A stretch of DNA of 64,000 bases from Lingula anatina. Taxonomy: Eukaryota; Brachiopoda; Lingulata; Lingulida; Lingulidae. Of the stretch, positions 1-38,400 are shown piece by piece. Position 1 is the stretch's first letter, and each line of letters opens with the position of its first letter. Made by a program: the position numbers and the translations under genes. The DNA lies in contig NW_019775968.1 in the NCBI RefSeq assembly GCF_001039355.2, positions 1,375,105 to 1,439,104 of the forward strand, written 5' to 3'. The notes below the pieces were generated by a model that worked only from the letters and a program-made list of their open reading frames with translations, was not told where the DNA came from and did not search any database.

Positions 1-24495
<24,495 letters not shown>

Positions 24496-24761
24496 GATTA
24501 CTGTAATAAAATGAGGATATCACATCCCACATTCGGATTTCCCTGTCTGGCAGCCGCCATTGTTTAAGTAGGTCAATCCCTCCACATGACTGGAATTGAC
24601 CAATCACTGAGGATTGTTCCGTACCGCTTGTTCATTACAGTCGCCATTATTGTCGTGTGAGAGCTAATGAAATTCAAAGATTTTGTGGGATTTATGGCTT
24701 AAAAAGGAGTTTGATTTTATAACCAAATTTCCTCAAAGACGACGGAGGTCATGGAGTGACC
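24496..24761. promoter_or_regulatory. Shared divergent promoter region of BLTP2 and MED13
   Basis: Only 266 bp separate the two start codons, so both 5' UTRs and core promoters must lie here. Two CGCCAT cores, GCCGCCATTG at 24553-24562 and GTCGCCATTATTG at 24640-24652, resemble the YY1 site (reverse complement CAATGGCGGC), which is common near starts of TATA-less housekeeping genes. No TATA box is evident. Assignment as a bidirectional promoter follows from geometry; the YY1 reading is inference. Confidence 0.65.
24751..24759 (+). promoter_or_regulatory. Two-codon upstream ORF before MED13 start
   Basis: ATG GAG TGA ends two bases before the MED13 start codon at 24762. It has G at -3 and G at +4, a strong initiation context, while the main start has A at -3. 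If the transcript begins upstream, ribosomes would have to leak past or reinitiate at once, so this could dampen translation. The effect is inference. Confidence 0.6.
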
Positions 24762-27700
24762 ATGAGCCACCCAAATCCAACGGGAAACGGCTGCAGTCTA
24801 GAGGATTGCCACACCAACCTCTTTGCTTTGGTGAGTTCATGAACCCGTACTTGAATGACTGTCTGAAACATTTTGTCGTCAATTACAAATGTTATTTTAT
24901 TAAGAATTATCAAAAGTATAGTGGTACTGCATATAACATGCCGTGGGATATGTTCCATGTTCTTTTGTACGAATTACCCGGTAGGTACATCACTAAATTT
25001 CAATCTGGCAATTTCCCATAAGAGGCGCAGGAGGAACTTCGCACGTAGTTTCACGTATCGTGTTAGTTTGACATAAATAACACCGGGGTTGACCCATTTT
25101 ATATTTTTCTTAATTTTGGTGTTGGGTTTTTATTTCAGACTGACTTAGCGGGTATCAAGTGGCGTAGACTGACTCATGGAAACGTCTTCTGTATTGACCC
25201 ATTGGATGACCCTATTCTGTTAGCCTTCACCAAGTGTATTCAAGCTGATATATTATGTGTGTGGCGACGGGTTCACAAAGCAAGTGAACAGAGAATAAAT
25301 AATGACTACCTGAGCAAAAAAGAGCTTTGGGTATTCTGGTATGGGGATGAACCAGCAGACCTCAAGAGTATATTGTCTACAGATTTATTAGGTAGGAATA
25401 TTTTGTTTTTATACATGTATATATACAGAGAGAGAGGGGGGAGAGCTGGATTTGTTCTTTACATATTACTGTCTGGTTGTAAACTGGTGATGGAAAAAGT
25501 AACCTTTGAAAAAGGTGGGGTTATAAACTTGTTTTGCTTGAAATATTTAAAGAATGACCACAATTAAAATCTGGTCTTCATGATCTTTAAAAAGGAAACG
25601 AAATGGGATTTCCTAAGAATAAGATTGTTTAGTAGGAAGTATAAGAAGACGTGAGTTTACATTTCTTTTTATAGACCTATATACTCATGATTCTCATAAT
25701 GTCAGAAGAGAACACAAGCTGCATGTTTTATAGACTCAGAAGTGTCAAGTCTCAGTGGTTATTTTAGGATTATCCAGTGACAGATGTTTTCTTTATGTGC
25801 TGTTTTCAATTTTTTGTGTGTGATTGAAATGTTCGGAAATAACATATACAAATTGTTATTGAAAGAAATAGCTGATTTTCAAAGATATCCTTTGTTTCAT
25901 TGATTCTGCCTATTGACAGGTGAATCTATTTATCTGAAATATCCTTTTATTTGAATGTATGTAAAATATGCAGTTGTAGAGGGTCACTTACATGTGATGT
26001 AAGTTAACTGTTGTCTTTTCAATGGCAGTTCGCTTGCACCACCTGAGGTGGTGAGCTGGTTTCATTATACAATTAATTGCAATTGACCTCCGGGGAAAAC
26101 ACTGTCATTTACAAATCTAGCATAGTAGAGAGCTCTTGTGAAGAAATCCATTATTATTCTGGTAAAACATGTCCATTTATACAGCTTGGAAATATGTGGA
26201 CGCTAAGCTGAGAACAGATGGTCATGGGATAGTCTCGCGGATTATAAAAATGCTAACTACCCTCAGTGTAACCTTTTGTCCAGTTCTTGGTGTTGAAAGA
26301 TAACTTATGTCATTTAAATGCTGTGAATGATAGGTGATTAAAACGGATATTAGACATATTTTCATCAAAAGTAGCATAAGCTTTTTGGCTTGCAATTAGT
26401 TTTTAGTTGATCTTCAAATGGCATTTTAGTGTGTAGGAACAGATAGAAAAATTATCGTGATCTACAAACATGAACATTTTGAGATGGATTGAGGATTAAT
26501 ATTTTATAACACTGAACTGGCACTGAACTATATTCTGACAATGATAATATAGTTCAGTGCCAATGAAGTATGCGCTATTATCACCTGGTTTATTGGTTTT
26601 ATAGTAGTAGTTAAGGAATTAAGCTTTTCAAGATGTTTAATTTGTCTTAGTTGTAATCATCTGATTATTTGAATGAAGGTAAAAAATAATAACAAAAAGC
26701 ACAAGAATTAGTTGAGGTGGAAAGACACCATGACTGTAAAGCAATAACGTTATGTTTATACTTATATCCACAGATGGTATATTGATATTTTGCTGAATGC
26801 ATTGGATAATTGTACACTATAAATGGTTTGCCATCTAGAAAAAACTATAAAATGGTTGATACTTGGTTAATATGTCTTCTCAGAAAGTCGGTATGGTGGG
26901 GAAGGTGATCATTTATCCACTCCATGTAAGACCTACACTTAAGCTGATGATAGATTGCACATTGGTGGAAGTGAGAAGGCTGTAACAAAAGCTAGTGCAA
27001 ATAGCTTGAAATCTGCATAATAAGTATTGCCTTGGGAAGTGGCCTTTTTATGTGACAGACGCATTGATATAGCACTTCATCTGCAAGCTTTCAAGAAAAC
27101 ATCGACCTAATCTGTATCATTTGTCTATGTGCATATCTGAATGTAATTTTAATTTCTTTCTCTCTTGTTTTCTTGTGTTTTAGCTGAAGAGGAAGCTGGG
27201 TGCTGGGACACTGGCCTGTCTTATGAATGCAGAACCTTGCTGTTTAGGGCACTCCATAACCTTATTGAAAGGTAAGTTTATGAACAGTACCATATGCCTG
27301 ATGTTAATACAGATATTATATTTATTAGTATTATGATATATGTAGACCCCCAAATACTGTGTAGTTCAAGTTTGTGCACTCCATTTTGATTTTACCGCAC
27401 TTTTGTATGTTTTGCATCAATATTTGATTTTGATAGACATTGCTGCAACTAACAAGGTGGTGATTTATTAAAAAATATATTGTCCTTAGTTTATTGCTTT
27501 TACTGTAAAATTGCCACCTAACTATGAAACATTATACTGTTTGCAAATTTTTCAAAAAAAAAAAAAAATGTGTGGGTCAAGAGCTCTGGACTTATGAATT
27601 TATAGATTATTGTTGACTTGTATTGATTTTAAATTAATGTGGAGGACAGCATACTTGAAATACCATGAGCAGGTCTAGACGAAATATAATCTACTCATCT

Positions 27701-30700
27701 GGAATGACTAATGTGTCATTAAGGGCAATTCATATCTGTGAGAATTACCACTTAATTTTGATGTGGACAGCCAGAATCAGAGGGGCATTTTCTACTGATT
27801 GGGTTGATTTTTTTAGTTACTATAATGCCTGGAAAACTTTTAAATAGTAAAATTGAAAAAGTAATGTCAACCCATGGTCACGCAGATAGTATTTTGCAGC
27901 AATACTGTTGTAGAATATTTATTGCTTGATATCCTGTGTAATGATACGTTTCTGCTTTCAGATGTTTGTTATCACATAATTTTGTGCGCCTAGGGAAGTG
28001 GTTTGTTTTGCCACTTGAGTATGGATCAAACAGCAGTGATAAAAGGTAGGATGGCATTTTTTTTCCACAAATTTTACCTAAAAAATAAATGTCTTAAGTT
28101 GAAGTGGCACTTATTTGCATACTTGAATATTGACAGATTCTGACTGGAGTTCATTTAAAATGTCAAGGCTCCCTGTTGATTTTAGTTTTTTAAATGAAAT
28201 TTTAGGTGATTTTACCACCCAAGTGTTGGAAGAAGGTTTTGAATTGTGACAATATTATATCAGATAAAAAAAAATTATTTAATCACAACAAATGATGATA
28301 TTTTTGTATACTTTTGAATTTTGGCATAATCCTCAGATGATAGTATGGCGTTGAAATTTACTTTTACTTTTGAGAGGGTCAAAAATACAATTCACAGTTT
28401 TCCTAAGGCCCTGAACAATTTTAAGTCATTATCCACAATCATTTTATCAAGTTCAGATTCAGAAATATCTCATAAATGTGCATTTATAAGGGAATATTGT
28501 GATTTGAATAATAATTAAAAATGCAATAGGTAGATAACCCATGTAGGTTATCTAAAAGAAAACCAGATCAAACACTTGGAAAATCTTTAGTACTATCTCC
28601 TTAATCAATATTTCAATTTGATATGATTTTGTATTTCTTTATTCCATAATAAGTTATACACATGATATGCTTAGATAGCAAAGCAAGATCCTGTCTAGAA
28701 AAAGGGTCATGCTTGAAGACCGTCACAAAAAAGATTATTTAACAGATACTGATTTAAACAGCATCTGATCCCCAGACTGGCGCTACAGTGCCTTGCCAAA
28801 GAAAACATTTAATTCCTAACTGTACAAGACTGTTTACATCTTGACTAGAATATTTGACTTGTATCTGGCAATAGGTATGTAACAAAACTATCATTTATCA
28901 GCTGTTCCATATGGCAATTTGAAGCCAAGTGGTTAACTAGGTCACTCCAGGGGCTTTATGTTGTTGTTGGTCTGTGTTCTGGGTGCATTCACATTAGACC
29001 TGTTAAAGTTGTCAGTTTCTAAAGATCAGTGATTGAACCGACCAAGATTATTATATTATAGGTAGCTTGGCAGGGTTAGTTGCAATTAATACCACCATGT
29101 GAAGTGCCCCATAAGACTGACACTTCAGGTGAATAGTTAATTGCCTGAACAGTAAGCTATGTACTTGCCAGATTAATTACAATCAACACTACTGAACTGC
29201 AGTGTACAAAATTAAGAGATCTTAAAGCCATATCTTCATCCTTCTAATGTGAATGTGCCTTATATGTTGATGTCTACATCTTAGATTATACAGATTTTGG
29301 ACATGTTTATTTCATTAAGTCCTGGGAATAAGATAATTACATCAGTTTAAAAAGTAGCAATTTCCTCCTTCTGAGAAGCTTGCATTTTAGTCTTCAGGGA
29401 AAATCAAGGTTATTAGTGATATAAATGTGTTGCCATACCTTTCAATTAGAAAAAATTCTTCAATAAGACATTTATTTATTGCTTTAATGAGAAATGAAAA
29501 AATAAATTTGGTATCTTAAAATTGTTATGTTTTAGCTGTGTTATCCTTCCCATAGAAATATTTATTCAATAATTATATAGGTTTACATTATTTTACTCTA
29601 TTTCAGTGACCACCTTTCCTTTTCTTTCTCATTCTTTCTGCATGGTGAGAGCACAGTGTGTGCCAGTGTGGATGTCCGTCAGCAGCCAGCCGTTTGGAGA
29701 CCTACTCTACAACACCTTACCTTAGCTCAGAATGCACAGAATGGGATGCCAGGTAAGGCCCAACTTGTTTATCAACCTGTTCATTGAGACGAAAAAATTT
29801 GTTTCACAGTCCAAGCAAAGTGTTCTAGTTTGGGGGTAAATGTTTATCACTTTCTTTTATGTTAAATAGCACTATCTTTAACTGATAGTCATACTGTTAT
29901 TATGAGCTATTTTCAAAGAGACACTTCATGCACCATCAACTGTTATAAATTGCTGAATGTATTTTTCCACCTGAGTATAAAAACAGATTTACTTTAATTG
30001 GTCCACCTTTGGGACTACAAAATATTAACAAAGATACAGAATTAAATCAAATCTGATTAGGTTCACTGGTCTAACTATAGACATAAACCCCTGAAATGGA
30101 ATGAGAATTGTTTTTGCTTGGCTGCCTTGGGTCAGTTCATTGGCCTAGTTATGTGTAGAACAGACGGAAAGTTATTGATTTCATTGATTCAATGCGTATA
30201 ATCACAGCAAGTTTAGTTCACCTGGACCCAGGTAGTAAATTATGCAGTCTGAAGAGCCTGTTGACTTTGACAAGATTGCTGCTCAAGATTCTCTCCCAGC
30301 ACAGTGGTCACTGAACTCAGCATTGTGAGAAAAGATAAAAGACACTGTCAGTGAAGCTCTGTTTTTTTGCAACTCTTCTAATGTAGCTGACAGTCCTGTG
30401 TGTAATATATGCTTCTCCTCTGCCGGCTGTTTACTTAATCTCACTGTACACATGGGGGTTGGTTAATGGTCTCTGTTCCTTCCCATGTTTTCCAATAGAA
30501 GAGTACAGTCAGTTATTGCATTGTAACCTCTTGATCCCAGAGTGCCTGAGGTGAGCTGTCTGGACAGAATTAAGTGTTATTTTTCTTTCAGACTTCTAGA
30601 TGTTGCATATTAACTGAGCAGGGAAACTGGCTTCAGTTACCACAGAGGCAAGTTTTGTCAAGGCAGACTATATCAGTCAGAACTGCATGGGGGTCTGCTT

Positions 30701-33700
30701 TTAAACACTTTGTTACTTTGTCGCTCCTGAGTGATGGAGGAAATTGATATCTGCTGCCTTGACATGATTACACGCCTCACTTCAGTTGGCCAGTGACATA
30801 CAATTGTTGAGTGCCTTTGCAATTCATTGTTATTTTAATGAAGTTGAAAAAGTTTCAATAACGAAGAATTTGTGTTCTGTCTACCTGAGGAGTATGGTAT
30901 TTGCCCTTTCAGGCTTTGGCAAATAATAAGTTAATATATTAGACTGTGGATGTTAATTTTTAAGGTTTCCTTTGCTGTCATTTCCTTGGTAAACTTAACC
31001 TGGGCAAAATTTAAGGAATGTCTATAAATCAGCTTGGGCTAATATAACGATATACATGAAATATTTATGTTCTTATTGGTGTAAATGAGCAGCATGGTAC
31101 ACAGCTGCTTGTAGAATGAGTATCAACAAAAATGACCAAAATGAGGGGAATAAGCAAAGTGATAATTCTAAACAGCATTGTTAAAAAAACATGTTGATAT
31201 TATTATGTGGAATTGAATATGGCATGCATGCCTGTGTGGTTGTTTTTCCTGTTAGGTCGTTGTTAATGCGCTCTTGCCTTGGCACTCGACCATAAAACAT
31301 AAAGCATATAAATCAGCAGTGTTCTAGTGTATCTGAGATGACAGAGCCTCGGAAGCATTCTCTATAACCTCAGGGGATGTTGTGGACTGTGATTTGGACC
31401 CATAGGCAAACTTGATTAACCTTTCTCACCTGGCATTGTTAAATATAGGATTAAATGTACAGCAGTGTTGTAGTTTCATCATTGATTAGATGTTAGCACT
31501 CAAGACTAAAATGTAAGGTTGATTGGGAATTCATAAACAAGGTGGAATGTGGAGTACATAAACAGGACAAGTAGCTAGAATCTTATCAGTTTACATGGAA
31601 TTTATTTCAGTGGTTGGCTATTTTGTTTTCTTCTCCAATGCCCCATATTATAGATATTTGAGGGATAACAAAGTGGAGATATGATACAACAAAGTTTGCC
31701 ATTCATTCCCATGTGAATGACAATTTAAGTAAGTATCTGATAAAGTAATTAATGATTACTGAGTTCTGACTTTAATAGCCAGTATTTTATGGCAAAAACC
31801 TATTAATCTTCAGCATAGAAATAATTTATTGTTTGCATTGTTCCCAGTACTTCTGGCCCCATATGGTCTGGCAGGAACACTTACTGGACATAGCTATAAA
31901 GACGCAGATCAGGACACAAGGAAACTTGTGGAGGAATGGCAGCAGTTCTACCCCCTGTGTTCAGACAGCAAGGAAGGAGCAGGCAGTTATCAGAGCAAGC
32001 AAATGCCACAGGTGGTGGAGGTTGTGGTTGGTGAGTAAACCATGGACAAATTAAGCTGACATTAGGATAACTTGTGTTATCCAGTGAAATTGACAGATAC
32101 AAAACACGTGCAAAGGTTGGTTTGGTCACTCATAGGGAGTCAAAGTTAATTCCTTATAATTTTTTTTAAAATTAATTGTTAGCTCAGTAGGAAGAGGTAA
32201 ACTGGATAAATATGGAAAACATGGGGGGTCAGATTATGAAAAAAAATGTTCAAAGAAATACACAAATTACTGGTGAGACCATAATTTACAAAAAATTCCT
32301 AAAGCCCTTTTTGTTTCAAAAAATTAACTGAAAATGATAACTGAGAACCATCAGATTCAAATCAAATAAATTCTATGAATGGTAGTGAAGTTAAAGCCTC
32401 TTACTTACAGGTGGGGTGAGGATGCGCTATCCATCTCGATACGTCTTGATGACAGAGTTGGACAACATGCGTTCCAGGACAATCTGTGGCACTGGACAAG
32501 GACGCGGAGATGCCAACAGGACCAGTGGGTTGCCTCTACATACAGCCTCAGCCCTTCTCTCCCCTCCCACCTCTCCAGCCTCTGGCCAGGTGATAGGAGA
32601 CACCTGCCTGAAAGGTTTGCCACTCACCTCCCTAGATGAAGGCAAGAGGCTAGGTTCTCAATTCACAGAAACCCTCAGTGATCTTATTGTGGAGCGGGTG
32701 TGGCAGGAGAGTTGCTTGGCTGTGCCCTCAAGCAAAAGGTGACATTAAGCAATACACCTTTGTTATACTAAACATACTAGTATATTTATCTATCCTAAAA
32801 CATGTTAGAAAATTTACATTTTTTAAAATTTGAAAACAATTTGAATGCTTTCTTATGCCTTCTGATTTCATTCATAATTTTCTGAGATGCAATTATTGAG
32901 TTAGTAGATAGTGAAAAGATGCTATTTTTCTTCCCAGATAGCAACAAAGACAAAATGGCACCTTTTAATAAAGGAATAAACACAAAAGGATTCTGTGATC
33001 TAGTGCTTCTTTAATTGTCTCACCAGATACACAATTTCATAATGGCAGTAATCTATAAGCATGCTTTCACTAATCCAAGTAGAGACTGGATTTGATTATG
33101 AATTATTGAACAGCACCAGATAATTATCCCTGGTCTTATGGTGGAAAACATAAAAACATTTGTGTGTGCTCAGCTAGAGAGACCATGATAATGATATTGA
33201 TTTCTCAAAGTGCCTTGTATCAGTGTGTAAAATTTCATTGTCTGATGCAGTGCTGATTGATCTTATGATAGCATGTAAGCTTATGGCTTGGAAGGCAGGC
33301 TGCATCTGTCATGAGGGCAGATTTGAATTGAATGACTTAGAGTGTGAACTCAGTTTAAATCAGGTTTTTGCTGGTGTTTTACTGCTTATCCTAACCAATG
33401 ATTAAGATTGGGAAGATTTGGTGTTGATCTATTAACTGTAAGTCTCGGGCACTGCAATAACTGGCTTAAAGTGGCAATGGAAGTAATGATTTGTCAAGTA
33501 TTAAAATGGCAAATTTTTCTCCCAATCCCATTAATGCATGTATTGTGCATGTTATGACTTATTATGTATTAAGGCTGCCTTTTTATGGTCATGTTTTACA
33601 TGTCCTTTTAAGGTCTGTGGGAAATGAAAATGGTATTGAAGAAAATACAGTTGGAAACTGGGATTTTGTTGATCCAGTGCAAAAGGCTCATTGTTCTTGT

Positions 33701-33705
33701 ACCAA
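24762..33705 (+). CDS. MED13: MED13 exons 1-8: N-terminal domain
   Basis: Exons: 24762-24830, 25139-25391, 27184-27271, 27962-28045, 29607-29752, 31848-32030, 32411-32738, 33613-33705; residues 1-414. Family-typical segments are [20 protein letters not shown] and [11 protein letters not shown] (exon 2), [20 protein letters not shown] (exon 3), LGKWFV (exon 4), [15 protein letters not shown] (exon 5), [16 protein letters not shown] (exon 6) and VERVWQESC (exon 7). Exon 7 also encodes [12 protein letters not shown] at about residues 322-332, the position of the FBXW7 degron in vertebrate MED13. Exon 8 has [17 protein letters not shown]. Confidence 0.94.
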
Positions 33706-36700
33706 GTTAGTATGATCGTATTTTGCAAAATTTTAAGAAAAAATTTATCATAAAAAGAAGTTATAAATATATAAATTTGATTGTTTACATTTAAATATCT
33801 TGTAGAATGTTTGTAAAAATAGTTTAATAAATAATAAGGAATAAAAATACATTAAAATGTTTTTCATTTAGATTTATTGATTTTTACCAATACTATATTT
33901 CACGTTTCAGATTGAAGGGTAACAAACAGAGGCTGGGATTTGGACAGAACAAATCTGGCCTTCCTGGGGGTAAAGAGAAAAGGGGAGATAAACTGGAGAA
34001 AACTGAAAAGGAGAAATCCAGACTTTCAAGAGGAATGACACCATTTCACAGACGGTCTCCTTTGAGTGATGATTTGCTTACACAAGACTTAGACATAATG
34101 ATTCAGAGAGGAAGTGGAGGTCTTCAAGGAACAGGGAACGGGGCAGATTATCCCTTCAGTGGGTATAAGAGTCAGCCTGGATCTAACCTACCTCAGTTCA
34201 GAACTCCAAATTTTGAGCAGGGGGGAATGGGTATCCCTCGCTCTGATGCTCCCTCTCCCTTAGTGGCTACTCACAGCCAGCCGTGTGAAGGTGGGCAGTC
34301 CTCCGATCCTACCATGCCCACCCTCAGTCCACACCCACCCCCTAAAATACAAGACAAGGACCATGTTAGTAGTGCTAACACTGTCCCACAGGAATCTTGC
34401 AATTTACCATCTCAAGAGACAACAGCCACAGCAAATTGCAACGACGGATTCACTGCGGGTAAAATGAACGGATTACCTCCAAAAGGAAATAATTTCATGC
34501 CACCTTATCACCGTCATATGCCAGAGCCAAAGGTTGAATATCCACACAGTAAGAGTTGGCTTGATGCTCAACGCCATAAGCTGGAGGGTCAGGGAGTGAA
34601 AAGACCCATGTTACCTTGTAAATTCTATGATAGAGAGGAGATGCAAGAGTCTGGGGAATTGCTGTATGATTTTGGTTTACTCAATGCATGGTAAGTTTCT
34701 ATAAAAGAAAAACTTAAAAAGTATCAATTAAGTGTACTAGCATCTTTTAGTCAGTTTGATGAATACATAAGACAAATCATAATGTTGCACCAAGTCCAGA
34801 GTAAATTTATTATTGGTATTTTACTTTTAATTATCTTTCACTAAGTCCAGCTTCAAACATTTCATATTTGCAAGAAATTCTCAAGAAAATTTTCATCTCG
34901 CATATCACATATAACTGAATGTTAGATATTGCAACACCTGCCATCCACCTTAAACACAGTAAATAATGTCGAAAATTTAGATGATTGATTATTGCATAAT
35001 GTTTTTTCTTCATGCAAGGCCCACCTATGTGACTCATAAGTTTCTTCTCATGTGTCATTTATGATGAAATGAAATGAATTAGTACTTAATTAATTATATC
35101 ATTCTTTTTTTTTTTTTACTTCAAGGTTATCTCATCCTGTGAAGAAGTTCAGAGGAGATGGTGACCCAGACTCCCCACCAATGGTGAAACCTGAGCCCAG
35201 GCACCCCCATGGCTATGGCCATCCTCAGGTCTCTCCTAAGCAGCACTCTCAGACCTCTTCTGGTCCACCTGTGGACCCCTACGAGTTCTCAGATGAGTCA
35301 TCGTCAAATGCTGGTAGTTTTAGACCCAGAAGTCTGAGAAATAGTAGGGATGAATTTTCAAGGCCATCGCCATTTTCACGCCAAGTGAGTAGAATATTTA
35401 ACACATTGATAATTTTTATCTTATTTTAATTCACTGATTCACATAAGTATACTTTTATGTCAAATATCTTATAAAACAAATCTTGCTTTTAAAACCATTG
35501 CTGCTTGTATGATGGGAAAGTGTACTTATGTTAATAAAATTAAATGACAACACAAAACGGAAGTCTGGTTTAGAACAGAACATTATTGAAAAATAAATCA
35601 AGTGGAATAAGAAAAATTAATCTTTTTGGTCATTGACTTGACCTCCATTTTTGTCTCTTTAATGTATTTGTGAGAAAGTTACTTTTTGTTGCTTAACTAT
35701 AAATAGGTTCAGTTGTAAATTCTCTCTTCTTATTTACTTGAAAATGCTCAGTAGGTCTTTTAGTACTTATTATTCTTGGTGCATGACTGTATACATAACC
35801 TTGAATGTGTGGGTAAACCGCCAGAAACAGTAAACTAAGATTTAAAGATGGGATCACTTGTCAGTTTTGTAAACTCGTCATTTATAATATATGTGTGCAT
35901 GCGTGTGTGTGTGTGTGTGTTTGGAGTTATATATTATTTTAAGGCATAAGCTACAGTCATCTTTATCTTTCACACTTGGCAAAAAGTTCATATAAAAGCC
36001 TGAGTCTAGGATTAAACATTAAAAAGATTTGAAGATGGTAAGAGACACCATTCATATAATGAGCAGGCATGAAGCATGTGTTAGGAGTACTGTGAAGAGA
36101 TGAGAAGATGCTATTCAGTGGCAGGTTGATAATAAAGTGCTTTTCCGCTACAGCTATTGCCTGGATCAATAAAGACAGTTAAGATGGAAATACGTTTTAA
36201 GGCAAGCTAGTTCTGATCTCATATTATGTTTAGATGAAAAGCAGCCAGACTATGTGCCTTGATCATTATCAAGTGAATTGGTCCCAGATTGATACTTGTT
36301 TGTTAAAGCACACATTGACTTTGGCATTGAATGTTAGTGAGACTAAACCATATTTTTCTCTTGAAAACCTAGAAATATGGAAATTTAATATTCTTAAGGT
36401 AAATGAGTTAAGTGAACCAGTAATAGGGTCAGAACCATTTTCTCTTCTGAATTATTGGCAGAGATTAAGAAGCCCTCTCTTGGTGTAATTAGAAAGCCCT
36501 CCTTTAGTGTTATTAGGAAATACTTGTGTTTTATAAGCCTACCGTGGCTGCAGAATAATGTTTTCTGGAAGGTGATAATTGTTTTTGAACTTAGAAATGG
36601 CTTCTTGAACTTTACTGAATGCTACTAGGAATGTCTAAGCAATACTTTGCACTCAAGCCTCAAGAATGTTACGCAAACTGTTATTGAAAGCAGCAACACA

Positions 36701-38365
36701 GAATCCTTAAACATTTTGCATTACTTGAGAAAGTACCTGAGTAATTGTCTGGCTTTAGTGATTTTGACCTCAGCAACGGAATAACTATGATCTGTTTTGA
36801 TGTTTTCAGAAAAAAGTATAAAAAATAATCATAGTTACTTTTTCATGATAAAAAATGCAAGCCGCAAAGAATTTTTACTAAGGTATAATTCACATTGTGA
36901 TCCTTCTGTCAACCTAATATCCTGATTTAGTGTGTTCAAGCGTGATGGAAGTTGTATATCACTGACAGCCATCTAGCCAATGGCTCATTCATCTGAACCA
37001 GGAAAAGATCAAAGATATAACCTGACTCAGTGCCTTTTAATGTATAGTGTTAAAGGAAAGGTGAAAGTTAAAATAGTGTTATGTATTCTGTAGGTGAACT
37101 TGATGTTACACTACATAATACCTCCAGGAAAAAAATGAACTCTGGAGTTTAGAGAGAATAAAGGTGGGATTAGTTTCATATATTTTGCAGATGATTAGAA
37201 GATTTCTTGCCTCAGTAGCTTTAGGTACTGCAATATGAAATTCATTCATCTATTTAGTGAGTGTAACTTTTGGTTGCACTAATAATTTTTAGATTGAAGT
37301 CAATGTTTTTAGAGCAGAGAGGGAAAAATAAGAGAATGGTGAAACCTTTGAAGTTTGTTAACAGAAGAGTTAATTGAATTTTTCCAAATACTTGGAGTTG
37401 TTCTTTCATGTGAAACAGTTTTTACTCTTTATATAAACAAAAAATTGCCTAGTCTAAGCATGCAACACTTGTGCAGATCCATACATCTTCAAGAATTTTA
37501 GGGGATTCCAATATGCATCACAGTATGTCATTTGTTAGTCAAGTAAAAGTGATGGTGATTTACGACTCTGGAGGTTGTGAGCTGACAGCCAACTGACTGT
37601 TCATGTCCTGATTTGCCCTTTGCATCACTCATGGCTGAATTTCTCTGAACTCTTGCATCCAATTTCTGTGCCAGAGCTCTCAAGGGAGGTGCTGGGGAAC
37701 CTTCTAGACTCAACATGTGTCTAGACTCACACAAAGTATTTGGATTCCACCAAATTTGTAACTCATGGGTTATTTTGTTACTATTATAATTTTGTTTGAT
37801 ATTATTTAATATTCCATAGTTAGGTCACTGCCTCACCTCAGAATTGTCTGTGACCCCAATAAACAGAACATAGTATTATTGAATTTCTTGCACAGAACTA
37901 GCAGCGTAAAAACCAATCATGTTTTCACCCACTGAAATTATATAGGGGGAAAAAACATGCTAGGCAGAGATTAGTGCTCTTCAGCCTGGCTAGTAGGTTT
38001 TACATAATGGCTGCTTCTTGAAGATATTACCAGTGGCATGTTTACTTAATTGGTTTAATTAGACTCTAGACACACCAGAATTTATACATAAATTCAGATT
38101 GATGTAAAGGTATAAAAAATGTTCATAGTTGCTTAGACATCAAATAAAGGTTGTTGTCACATGTGCTGAGATATATTCATAAATAGAGTTCCCAGTTCTA
38201 CGAAACCTGCTGGGGTTGTGGATGTATCTGTGCTATTGACATGTCATATTATTAATTTCCAGATGGAAGAGGAATCCAGGGAGTCTGCTGCAGGCAGAGG
38301 GTCAGACAGTAAAGAGGACAGACATGGACATGGAGGTTATTGCTTTTTTATTGCTTTCTTTCTTC

Positions 38366-38400
<35 letters not shown>

